From the NCBI GenBank assembly GCA_016806645.1, contig JACSYO010002166.1, positions 2,508,496 to 2,572,495 on the forward strand: DNA of 64,000 bases, written 5' to 3'. A program made the position numbers and the translations under genes. The stretch comes from Ophiodon elongatus (lineage: Eukaryota; Chordata; Actinopteri; Perciformes; Hexagrammidae). The first letter of the stretch is position 1, and every line of letters begins with the position of its first letter. The notes beneath the pieces are model-generated. The model saw only the letters and a list, made by a program, of their open reading frames with translations. It did not search any database and had not been told where the DNA came from. Shown in pieces: positions 42,749-55,208 of this stretch.

Positions 42749-45700
42749 TGGATATATATATATATATATATATAAAAAAATCAAAAGGTGCAAAATCAAA
42801 ACATCCAGTTTCTTAAACATGACTAACATTGTGAGCCTATTTCATTTATCAGATTATCCTCTGCATCTCCCAGCAGAGCAAAGCAGCTCTTCATTGGATG
42901 CAGCTTTGAACAGTGCGTTTACTGTGATGATTTGTTTTGCCTATAAGATTACGGTTGAAATAATCAAATATTTCAATAAACTCTAAAGCAGATGCCGAAT
43001 TACAGAAATTCCATATTGCAGTAAGTAAGCTAGAACTATCAACACTATAAAACCATTCACTTCATGAGAGGCACTATTCCTGCAAAAATGGCATTTTATT
43101 TAAAAATAAATTTAAACCATCTTTGAATTTTGAATACAACACAAAATTACAGCTAACATATTTCTTCTATTTTATCATTTATTTTCTATTGAGCTTGTAA
43201 CTTGCTAGACACAACACATTATAGTATTACTATATTATTAACCATTAATTACTGCTTTAGTTTTAGACCATATTACTTACTTTTTTCCTCCAAATTTGTG
43301 ATATTGGGCTTTATAAGTAAAATGCAATTGAATATTCCGACAGTACTACTGTCGTATTTATATAATGCTGTGAGACTGTACTGTCCCAATAGAATATTTC
43401 AACCCACAAGAGGAACGGGTGTTTGCTATTAAATGTCTGATAACCTCATCTGAGTGAAAAGCTGTGCCTTGCCCGTTTACCTGACTTAAAAAAATGCGAG
43501 CTCAATTTCAATGCTTATTCCTAACACCTTGTGATCCCTTGTTTTCTGTGCAAGCGTTAAGTGTGACAGAGGACTTTCCCATTTGTTTTTCCACTAAGAA
43601 AATAGTCAAATATCCAAGCAAATCACAATAGACACACAACTTTCTTTCTTTTTGTAGTTAAGTTATGGAACTATTTATAGAAAAAAAAAACACAGGTGCA
43701 GTCTGCTATGTGTTTTCGGACATCGCAGACTTCTAGCCACTAAAATGATATTTAACTATTTCTCATTTTCTGGTACACAACAGAAATTCTAGAGGTCCAA
43801 TGATCACACTCCCAACTTGTTGTTGTTGTTGTTGTTGTCATTTCTGTAGTGTGGCCGTTTAAATGACAACCCGTCACCATGCAAGAAGTTTAAGAAACGA
43901 ATCTGTCTGTGTTTGGTCTTGCATAATGATTTTCTTAATAACCATACATTTTAGTCGAAACACACGTTTGCCTAAAGCACAGGGGATGTGATGTCCTGGG
44001 TTTATCTATAGATGTGCATCACTGGAAACTAGGTCAATGCACATGGTGGTACGCTTTGAGGAAGTGGAGCCAAATATTTCTGTTGTTGTTGTTGTTTTTA
44101 CTGGTCTATACACCTGTCTCATATCACATATACGATACTACGTACGTCTCTCGTCCATGTCGTGTTTATTATGTTTGTTTTTTTTTTATTTTACCTTGAG
44201 AAACTTCCACTTGGTGCCCCCTCGCCACGTCCTGCCAGTATTGCAGCAGTCGGTCATCGTCCATGGCTTTATCCTCATCGTCGAGGTTGTTGCCCGAGTC
44301 TGAGAGCTGGTCATCGGAGAAAGACTCCAGGTCCTCCAGCGTGATCATCCCGGTCTGCTCGGACCCGCCGCCGCCGCCGCCGTCACCATCACCGCCGCCG
44401 CCGCCGCCGCTCATCTGACAGCCACCTCGATCCATCTCTGCTCCGTCCGACCCGCCGCTACCTACCGGGGGGCAACACCCCAAAAGGGTTTGACTGGGGG
44501 GGAAGGAGGAGGGGAGAGGGGACCGAAACAAACTAAACTCGTCAAAGTGTCCTTCTTCCTTCGGACCTCTGCGAGTTGCTCGTCCGGATCGGGGCAGCCG
44601 CTACTTTCTGGTCAACAAACCAGGCACCACGGAGCGCTCCTCGCCGCATCGAGCCCTACGCCTGTTCTCCGCGTCACATCGGACTCTCACGAGACGCGTC
44701 GCTTCGTCCGCGGACTTAATATTCTCCCAAATAACCGAGAAAGAAGTCGGCTCCCTCGCTCGCGCGCGCGGAGCAGAGTGACTCCTCTCGCCGTAACCGG
44801 AGGTGAATGTGATGTTTACGGGAGATGAGGGCGGAGCACGTGACGCTGCGGGCTCCTACACCCTCCTCCTTCTCCCCCCTGCTGCCCGCGTGCAGACGTT
44901 TCATCCAATACTGATCCCAGAAAGGGCCAAGATGGCAACAATAACAGAAGCATCTTAGCAGTAGTTCCCAAGTGCATTTTGTGGGTATTATATGTCATAT
45001 TTTAGCCTTCTTGTTATATGCGAGCACCGATGTCTGTTTATTGTGCGCTTTAGGTCATGGCTGCAACTCTTAACAATTATTTTCATTACAAATTCATCTT
45101 TACATAGTTGTCTTGATTAATATATTAACCCTTTACGCTGTAAAATATTAGAAAATAGGGGAACATATCCACCAGAAGTCCAAAAAGCAAAAATAGCTAT
45201 TTTCTTTTGTTGCTTTGACCAAAACCCAAATATATTAAAATACCATTATAAATGGATAAAAGCAGAAATGCTTGTATATGAGAAGCTGGATTGGTATTTG
45301 TTTTTTTATTTTTTACAAATAAATTAATTCTTCAATTAGTTATCAAAATAATTTTCTGTCAACTTATCTATTAAGCGACTAATCGGTAAATAGATGACTA
45401 GGCTAGAAGCTGTGTTTCTGGTCTTCTTGTATTGTAATAAAGGGTGCTCTCTTTTTGGTTTCAGTCACAGTGACTGACGTTTTACATGTAGCCTAACACC
45501 TTGTGTCGTGACCCCTGCTTGCTTGAACACATGTGTCTACTTGCATCCTGACCCTTTAAGAAATTGATGAATGTCTGAACAACAGGCCGCCCAGCGTTAG
45601 AGGGCAGCAGGGAGTGAGTGCTGCAGCGTGTGTGCATGTACATATGTCTGCGTGACGGCCATGACTGCCGCCGTAAATGTAATAGGAGAGAAAATACAGA

Positions 45701-46116
45701 CTCATGGCAACATACATCAAATACACGATGAGCTATGTGGACACAAAGACCAGAATAACTGAAAAAGAGGGATGATATTGCATTTTACATACATATTTTT
45801 CTTTATTTTAATAATGTGTCTTTTTATTGTGGCAGATGGGAAACAAAAATGTCGCCCACCCCTGGGAGGATAATAAACAAACTTGAACTCGTGTGCTCGG
45901 GGACGGACTAAGCAGGATTTCCTCTGATCTGTGTCGTTGCAACAGCCAACCACCATGTTGCACTCTTCAACTTGCACGTTGGGAGGACATCCTCTCATTT
46001 AAATACACACATGCAAACACACATGCACCGATACACACACCCTACAGTACTCTACTTATAGGCCCCCTGCCTGGCTGTAGACCCACACCTCCACCATTGC
46101 AACGCAATCTTTACCG

Positions 46117-46196
<80 letters not shown>

Positions 46197-49100
46197 AATA
46201 AGTCCCTCCCATTGTTGACATGCAGTTGTGAGAATTCAGCTTAGTGTTGGTTTTGATATTAATAACTGCCTACAAACTGGCTTTTTCAGCGATTTACCAC
46301 GTCACTTAGCACCATGGCCCTCAACCAATCAACTGTTGGCCCCTGCTGAGCATGCTCAGTGAGGCTACCATCAACGATCTCCTCTCCTCTCCTCTCCGCT
46401 CCTCTCCTCTCCTCTCCTCTTCCTAACCCTAACCTTTTTTTTGCCTTTAACTTCCTTCACCTCCTCCTTCCTCCTGACATTGCCGGAAGCTCTTTTGCTT
46501 TATCCGGGAAGAAGAGTGATATTCTTCCTAGTTTGTTCATTAAATCAATACTTTATGTTTATCTGGAATTTGTCCCACAAAATCTGACCTTTTCTAATAC
46601 TATATACAGTACAATGCCAGGTATGGTAGGTGGCTAAAAGTATTTTTGTCATCAATAATCCTTGTATTACCATTACATGTAAGATTTAGGAGGTAGGTGT
46701 TAATTGCGTAATTTTTAGTAAAATAATAATCTCATTAATTTTTTTTCCACTGCCTTATTGTTTTCTCTCTGACTTTCTACTATCTTCTTAAATTATTTGT
46801 TCACATTTTCTCGGCAGCCCCAGCTAAACGTATCAAACAGGTGCAAATCAGAGGGCAGGAAACAAGCAAAAACAGCAGTTATGAAATTGTATTTGAGCAG
46901 TTTTTCTTTGTGCCCTTTGTCCGCATTCCACTCAGACAAAAACAGCAACCTTAGTAATCTGGTGCTGAGTAATCTCATAATCTGGACCTGACCGCTGTGT
47001 ATGCATTGCCTCATTGAGCTCTACCTGTCAATTAACTAGAGAGAGAGAGAGACATTTTGCTTTGGAAACAGCTTGTGGTCTCCTCTCTCAATGCTGCCTG
47101 CTTCTCTCTGACACGCACACGTACTGTTTAGTATACAGACTGCAGAAGGCCTCATATTACCGTGTTTTTATTGATTGATTAAAAAATAGTTTGTGATTGT
47201 GATTATTACACTGTAAACCCGAAAACAAAAGAGTTGGATGGATACGACCATGTAGAGACAGCGTTGTTCATCTTGGATCCTTACAACAGGCCAAAGATGT
47301 AAAGTTAGCCTGAGCGTGGTGCCAGAGAAAAAGGTCATGATGTCATCTGAGCGAAAATGGCTAACTCTCTGTCTCTTTGACCTGGTCAGATTTTCATCAG
47401 TCTAAGCTGTACTTTGTCAGCATACTAACAAATATGTATATTACCAACTGTTAAATGTTAACATGCTGATATCTAATGGGAAACATTAAGCATGCCAGCT
47501 TGTTAGCGTCCATACAGCGACTGTAGCCGGTTAACATCTGGATATTTAGATGCAATGTTTAGCATGTTAACATATTGAGTTGATAAGATTAGGTTGCCTT
47601 GTATGAGCGATTGTGAGCATTTGAATGGTTGTCTCTGTACATGTGGTAGACTTACAGTGTGGATCCAGCCTCACACTCAATGTGAGCTGGAACAGGCTCC
47701 AGTCCGCCTTAATCCACTATTCTGCAGGAACAAAAATTTGCTTTACGGGTTTTACGACTATTTTTGGTCATTGTAACTTTTTCATCATGCCTACTACTCT
47801 CATTATATGAATAATTTCTGTCATATGCATTGAATGTATTGTAACTCTGTTATGCTGTTCATTCTGTACACATGACATCTATTGTACTTCTGTCCATCTG
47901 GGGAGAGGGATCCTCCTCTGTTGCTCTCCCGAAGGTTTCGTCCCTTTTTCTCAACGTTAAAGGTTTTTTGTTTTTTTTGGGGGGTCGGGGGGGGGGTTCC
48001 TGTGCCGATGTGAGGGTCCCGGGACAGAGGATGTCGTATGTGTACAGATTGTAAAGCCCTCTGAGGCTAATTTGTAATTTGTGATTTTGGGCTATTCAAA
48101 ATAAATTAAATTGAATTGAATGGAATAAACAGCCGCACGTTTTAAAGCATTTACACGTTTTCAGCTGTAACGCATCTTAAGACATCACTTTGGTCGTAGT
48201 AACTTATTGTGGGCATTTGGCATTATTTTAGAAATTTTCTTTAAATTAGACCTGCATTATGCAATTAAACCTCCTGCTTCATTTCATCCCCATCAGGGGT
48301 TGGTCTTTAGCAACCACCTGTTTAGTGATCCGTTATCAAGTTGGAACCGTATCATATGTGATGAAGCACAATCCTGACCAGATGGGCTGGCCTCCTCTCG
48401 CTCTCATGAAAGAATGTTTAGGTCTCGGTGATATAGCTGTTGATGTTTTCTGAAAGGTCAGTGGACTTAAGGGTTGTAATTTAACCCTTTTGCTTTTTGT
48501 TCATATAAGCTCTATAATGCACATTCGCGTTTCACCTCAAAGAAGCAGGCGGACGTTGAGCAGATATGGGACGAGTGGACGTCTCAGTTTCCACGTTAAG
48601 AGGAAAGCCTAATTAACAATATTTTCACATAACAGGGAAAGTAGGTTCTCTATTCAGTTCTATTCAGTTGTTACTTTATTACTTATAAAAATATATACAT
48701 GTCAAGGTATTTTTAATTTTTTTAATATGAAATATATGTGCTCTGTTCAACTGTTGAGGTGTTTTTAAATACCATATGAATTATTGAATGTTTGTGTTAT
48801 TATGTGTTTTCTCTTTTTGAAGTGTACAACCTCACTTAAAAAAATCTGAACTACCCCTTTAAGTATACTATAGACTGTATTTTTTAAATATATGTATAAA
48901 TGTTAAAGTATAGCCCTATATCATTATAAAACTATTAATATGAAACTATGAATGTGGAAATTGTGAGATTTGTAAAAATGGATGCTGACTAATATCATTT
49001 TGCCTACTTTGCACATCTTATCATCACTATTTACAAATACATTCCACTAAATTACTTCTCATCTCTTTCAAAATCCATTTTTTTTAACCAATTTATTCCA

Positions 49101-52100
49101 AAGGGCAGCCCACTTCTTCTTTCAGAGCCTTTTTTCCTGCTCAGTTTCGAGAGCAGCAGTTGCACACAGCTGAAATTGAAATTGCAATGACGCAGCCTCC
49201 CATTATTCGTGGTCGTGAGGATAAATATATATCGTTAAAATGTCCGTCTGACAAACTGCTTCCATCTCTCCTCCCATTATAAGGAAATGATGGCAGGAGA
49301 AGGAACAAATCCAACATATTTCAGTATTATTATGTGTCTCTTTTTGAAGTAGTACCTCTATTTTGTGTGTGTGTGTGTGTGTGGGGGTGGGGGGGGTGTG
49401 TGGGGGGGTGTTTGTTGGTGTTATGCATCACCCCTTAGCACAGGAAATGGCTGTGCTGTGAAATTATCGATAACCTACGTATCTGTTTGTTACTCTTCCT
49501 GCCAGGTGCTGGAGAAGTTCATGTCTCGTCTGGTCCAGAACCAAGTCATGGCACACAAAGACTTGCGGACTCTCGGCAAATACCAGATCATCCTCGCCAG
49601 GGATCAGTTTCGCAAGAACCCACCTCCACGCATCAAGGCACGGACTCTATTGTGCAATACATAGTTTTACATTTTATGATACACAGCCCTCGCATAATTA
49701 CTGGCAAACTGTAAAAATGTAGTAAAAGGTTATCAGAAATTTTAAAAAAGCATTTATCAGTAAATCATTCTGTTTGTTAAAGGAAAAAGTAGTATTTAGG
49801 GGATCAATTGGCAGAAATGGAATATCAAATTATTAAGAATGTTTTCTTGAATGTAAAATCCCTTGATATAATAATCATGGGTGCTCTTCAGGAAGCCAGC
49901 TGCAGTGTAGTCCAGAACGGACAAACCAAACGCTGGCTCTCTGTTCTCTGCGTCTCCACTCTAGTTATCCTCCACCTTTAGCACACCGGAGAAGTGGGAA
50001 ATGTCTCAAGTGGAATATACGGAATACTTAAATGATTAGATGTGAACTGAGACCAAAACGTTTGAAAAATAAAATGAGCTAGTGAAATATAATTACAGTA
50101 GGGGAGTTAAATAAAGTATGTTTACATTATTTATTAACTGTTAGGTGCGAAATAAAAGTACAAAGCTTAACTTTTCTTTTTTTACACTCTTCTTACTTTT
50201 TAATATCGTTAATGAAGCCAGTTATTTATTATTAGTTGTATTAATTCTTACTTGTACTAGTTTAGGGGCTCCATAAAGATGTTCCCGAGGCTACAGAAAC
50301 TAATCAATCACAGTGTGGTCAAGACGGTTTATAAATATCACTCATCTAGATAATTGGATTTGTAGTGTATTTTCTTTTAAAGCTTTTAGACCATTGTCTG
50401 GTAGCGGGATGAAAATGTATGGATTTTCTGTCCAAGTTGAGATTTCCCAGATAAGCATCAAAGTATTAGTATTTATGATATACAATTTAAATACCATTTT
50501 AGAATTAAGCTGAATACAGTGCTTACATTAATTACATTTTATTTGCAAATGTCAATCATGCATTAATGTATTTTGAAATGCATTAGAAGCAGGATGTAAT
50601 ATGGTATTTATTTTCAAAGCCTTTTTACATCAAATTCCTCTCAAAATGAATTTGGGGACTGACATGCTCTCCTGCTCTCTAGGGTCTGCAGCAGGGAATG
50701 CTGGAGGGCGACTTTGCCCTTTGCATCAGCCTGTACCATGGCTACGAGCTGCTGATGCAGATGGGGCTCAGATCGCTCTTTTTTTACTTCCAGGGAATCA
50801 TGGACGGATCCAGAGGTCGGTCACATTAGTTACAATTATCACAATTATTTGTATTTCGTTGCACTTTACCCACAGACTCAATATCCTTTCGCACCCCAGA
50901 TTGATCAGTGCCCCTGGGTGTTTTGACACTTGATAATGTGTAATGTCTGTGAATGATGTTGGATATGAGTGCTCATCGTTCCCTGTTTGGTTCAGAGATG
51001 TTCAGGGCCAGAAATGAGCTGCAGAGGACCCCCGTCTTTATGGACCTCTACCATGAGATGCAAGCAATGTTTGTGAAGCCATCTTCTGGTACCTGAGAAC
51101 TCATTCATACCATACCAGTCAAATTCATGAGCCTTTCTTAGTTCTTGATTTGGTTTGTGCAGCTACACATCATCTATTTGACTAATATCTGCTACGGTTA
51201 ATACTTCTAGGTCCAGATGAGCCATTCATTTACAGTCACCCCAAACTGAAGAAACTGGAGGAGGTGGTGCTGCAGCACTTCAGACGGTGGGCTGACAGCT
51301 CAGCAGACCATAATGGTGATATACTTATTATAGCAGTACTGTGCTCTGACTCAGATACATTGATACAGTGATTGTTTTGGGTTAAAAGTGAAATAAAAAA
51401 AAATGTCTTTGGGTTCTAAATACAGCAAAGAGAAAGACTCTGCCACTGTGTTAGAGCTGTTTAACCTGGTTGCTATGCTTACCCTAAATATTCAACATTG
51501 GAGTTGTATTGTGTGATGTTAACAGTGAAGCTAGACTTGGCAGCAAATGCAAAAAATATTTTTGATGTTTACCCGTAACATTTCAAATTCGGAGAGGATC
51601 GCAGAACAAAGTATTGCTGCATCTGAATCAAACAGGCATAATACACCGGCTGATGGTTACTGAAGTCCTTTTTAATCGGCCGGTTTCTGTTCCGTCTCAT
51701 TAATGTCCAGGTCCTCAGGAATTAAGCACGCGTGTGATGATCTTTTCATCGTTTCGTGAGAGCGTGCAGGAGATCGCAACCATGTTGAACCACCACGCTC
51801 CGTTGATAAGGGTCATGACCTTTATGGGCCAAGCTTCAGCAGGGAAGGGAGTCAAAGGCTTCACACAAAAGGAACAACTGGAGGTAGACTGACTTTTGTA
51901 TAAGTGCAGATTTACAGTAAATATAGTAAATTAAGAAATATAAAAATGTATTATGGTGATAACATTCTCAAGAACAACTTATTAAAAGCCTAAGCCTAAA
52001 GCTAAATATTTGTCTGTTTCAACTATACAACTATATTTTCCAATGAACAGTTCCATTTTCAAGTTGAATGGTTCCATTAGTGGTAAAAAAAACAAATCAT

Positions 52101-55100
52101 ATACTAAAAACAGACCAGATCCATAATATGTTATTAAAGAGACATTTTATTTTGAACATCTACGTAACAACCTCAATTTAAGTTGCTGGCGCAGGTATGA
52201 ATTTACATACTACATTTACTGTATATACTGATGGCTATACACGCGAGTTTAGGATGACAACATAAGATGGAAAGATCGAAATGCTTTCACTATTTAAAGC
52301 TTTTTTTCACTTGTGTCGTAGGTGGTGTCCAGGTTCCGTCAGGGAGGCTTCAACACACTGGTGTCAACCTGTGTCGGGGAGGAGGGGCTTGACATCGGAG
52401 AGGTGGACCTCATTGTTTGCTTCGATTCACAGAACAGTCCCATCCGCCTGGTGCAGCGAATGGGGCGTACTGGACGTAAGCGGGAGGGACGAATTGTTGT
52501 CATCCTGGCTGAGGGACGCGAGGAGAGGGTGAGTGTTTGAGTTGCATCGATAAAAGCAAGACACAATGAGCCGCGGACCTTTTGAGTTAAACGTTAAGTG
52601 TTCTACCAAATGCACATAACCACACAGATATCCACAAAACCACCGATACTTAATGTTTAACCTCTGTTTTCCTCAGATGTACAACCAGAGCCAGAGCAAC
52701 AAGCGCAGCGTAGACAAGTCCATTATCAGCAACAAAAGGGGTTTCCACATGTACCCCAACAGTCCCCGCATGCTGCCCGAGGGGGTGAACCCCACCATGC
52801 ATAAGATGCACATCATCTGTGGCCAGTTTGACCAACGGGAGAGCAGCAGGCGGCCTGTCAGGGGTCGACAGTCCCGATCCGAGGGTCGGGCCTCTCTCAT
52901 CCACCCTCAAAACCTGAGTGAGTGATAAGACAGGCAGATTTTGCGCATACAGAATGAAGATGGAGAAGAAAAGTTACCTTGATTAGAAAAACTGCACATT
53001 TCTGAGTTTGTCTGTGCCTAATGTGGTAGTTCGGCAGGCCAGTGCAACGTCGGATGGGTTTCTGAGCAGTACTGAATATTCCCTCTGGGCGTCCACCATG
53101 AGGCTGGAGGAAGATGAAGCTCATCCAACCCTGAAACTGTCCCGTTTCATGTCCCTGCCCAGTGATCTACCACCTCAGGTTTCTTTCTTTCTCTTGTCTC
53201 TGTTGTACAGGTCTGAAAAGTACCAGCCCATAGAAGACAATCTAAATGAAGATAAAGTTGTTGTGAGCCCATTTTGAGGCTAGCATACCTATCCAGGCCT
53301 TGAAACCCACATACAGTGTAGTTTTATTTATCAAGACCCTTTTGCAGTGTAGACTCTAACATACAAAACCGTTTAAAACAAAGGGTTGTTTGGCCAAGAT
53401 ATGATGCGACAGCCTGCTGCCATCGTCAAATATACCATTAAGGCACATTGAAGGTAATGAAATTTAATTAAGACCATAACGTGTTGTAGAAGTTAAGTTT
53501 TTGACAATGCATGGTGGCAGCCTTTTAGTTTGCTGTGATTTCAGGTTTACTAAATCCTAACCCCAAGGTTTAAGCATGTGCAAGAACCTTGCTATATTTC
53601 CCTTTTGTCTTCTGTTAAAAGCTTGAATATATTGTTAATATTTACTTACCTTTATGATGTAATTTGATGTCCCATAGGAGGAAGTTTCCAAAAGTGGACC
53701 ACCGTCCAGAGACCTATCTTTGTGGGAATGGAGACACTGGCAGCACAAATCGCTTCCTACCCATGATGTTGATCATTCCCTCCGCTGCCACCACTTCATT
53801 AAGGTGATGGAGCTCATAGACAGCATGAGAGAGGAAAATGAGGTGAGAAGAACAACAACAAGTTAATGTATGATAATATTGCCGTATATTAATTCTGTGA
53901 GCACCAAGATAAAAGGTAATGTAGCCCTACTCTGTGGCATGAAGGATAATATCTGAACTTGGGTCTTTAGTGTCTCAACAGCTCAATAAGTTAGTCAGAT
54001 GAGCATGGAACCACGAATTCAAAGTAAATGCAAATTGTTAAAACATCTTGCAAAACATTTGCAAACATTTTTCATAAAGAAAATACAGTAGTCTGTGTTT
54101 TTGAAAGGGAGACCAAACTTTATAAACACACCATGCTGAAAGGAGTCAGCTGAGTTTAATGAGAACAGATTGTGGTTTGTTTTGCGTGACTACATCCATC
54201 GTTTTGAGCTAGAAGGCAAATTCCTGGCATGATGAACAGGCTCCATAGTTAAAAAAGATTTTTTTAAATATATATATATATATATATATATTTAAAAAAA
54301 TATGAAAAAATAAAAAACATTCTTTTTGAAATATCAGTAGAAAATCGGGAAGTGTAGCACTGGAAATATAATGTGCATTTTGATCAAGATGTACTTTTAC
54401 TGATGAATGCCAACATATTTTCTGTAGTCAGGTGAACTAGTTTTTCTCCCTCTAATAACGCTGCTACAAGAGCGTTTTGTTTTCTGCTGACCTGATAGCA
54501 GATTGGCTTGTGGTCTTTAGCTGTTGGTTGAAAGCAATCTTTTCTGGTAGTTTGAATGGATCAGTTATATCAGTAAGGACATCAGATCTAGTAGAAGTAG
54601 TTACACAACAGTTATTATGTTGAATCTTCATAATGTCAACAGGAAATATGTTTTACAGATTCAAAAAGCATGCTGTTGTGGTTTTATAAGCAGTACCTGT
54701 TTTTTTAAATTAGCCATTGTACTCTTTCTGACTTTGTTTACATTTGGCCTATCCCTTCCCAGTATGCATCATATCACTTCCAAATATTGTTTTTAAGACC
54801 GTTTCAAGCCTCCTTGTCTCACCATCTGCTGTTTCACAAGAGTGTACCATCGATAACACCTCGGAGTTGGTTCAAATCCTTGAAATTAGGTCACAGATTA
54901 TGGTAAAACTGACTATTGGTTGAACTAACAAGTGGGCTTTTATTACCTTTTTTGTCCCCAACGTGTGGTTCACCAAACTAGGGAAGGAGAGAATTAGCCC
55001 ACCAGTAAAAACAAAACTGGATTACAGGGCGAGATGGCAGCTAATGTCTTGCATGCCTTCATTGATGAATTCAGGTTATGAAATACCCAGTGAACAAAAA

Positions 55101-55177
55101 CAAACTTCAATTCAGACATTTGGTCAAAAAACATCTCAATACAACATTATTTTAACCTAAACCGTAAACCTGAACCC

Positions 55178-55208
<31 letters not shown>

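Larger units (their letters stand above)
37015..44194 (-). other. Intron 1 of the SOUL/HEBP-like gene
   Basis: About 7.2 kb between exon 1 and exon 2, also inside FANCM intron 4. No coding exon is seen. It holds a GGGCAAG-rich repeat-like stretch (about 39870-39965), a CAGGGC-ended element (41109-41364), the second inverted repeat copy (41639-41768), a TA/CATA microsatellite (42662-42775) and a TTG tract near 43818-43837. Confidence 0.7.
30494..49505 (+). other. FANCM intron 4 (about 19 kb), host of an antisense gene
   Basis: Exon 4 ends ARYLK and exon 5 begins VLEKF, which are adjacent in the human protein, so no FANCM exon is missing from this interval. 30494-35224 has no coding exon; it includes a poly-C tract near 31250 and a repeat copy at 33714-33835. 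A minus-strand SOUL/HEBP-type gene occupies 35.4-44.4 kb. 44901-49505 holds microsatellites and fish repeats but no supportable exon. Confidence 0.85.
44901..49505. other. Remainder of FANCM intron 4, no gene seen
   Basis: No supportable exon on either strand. It contains CA and CCTCT microsatellites, two fish interspersed repeats (about 47400-47590 and 47845-48122) and a GT/G-rich tract at 49363-49412 about 90 bp before FANCM exon 5. Confidence 0.6.

Noticed and set aside
42479..42986. Tyr/Ile-rich ORFs on both strands
   Set aside because: They translate the TA/CATA microsatellite.
44490..44828. 112-codon + strand ORF in the GC-rich island
   Set aside because: CpG islands keep frames open by chance; it has no splice context or domain and sits over the nested gene's promoter.
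53179..53277. In-frame stop after FANCM exon 12, suggesting a truncated protein
   Set aside because: A good GTGAGC donor at 53263 removes the stop and restores the frame into exon 13, which clearly continues FANCM.
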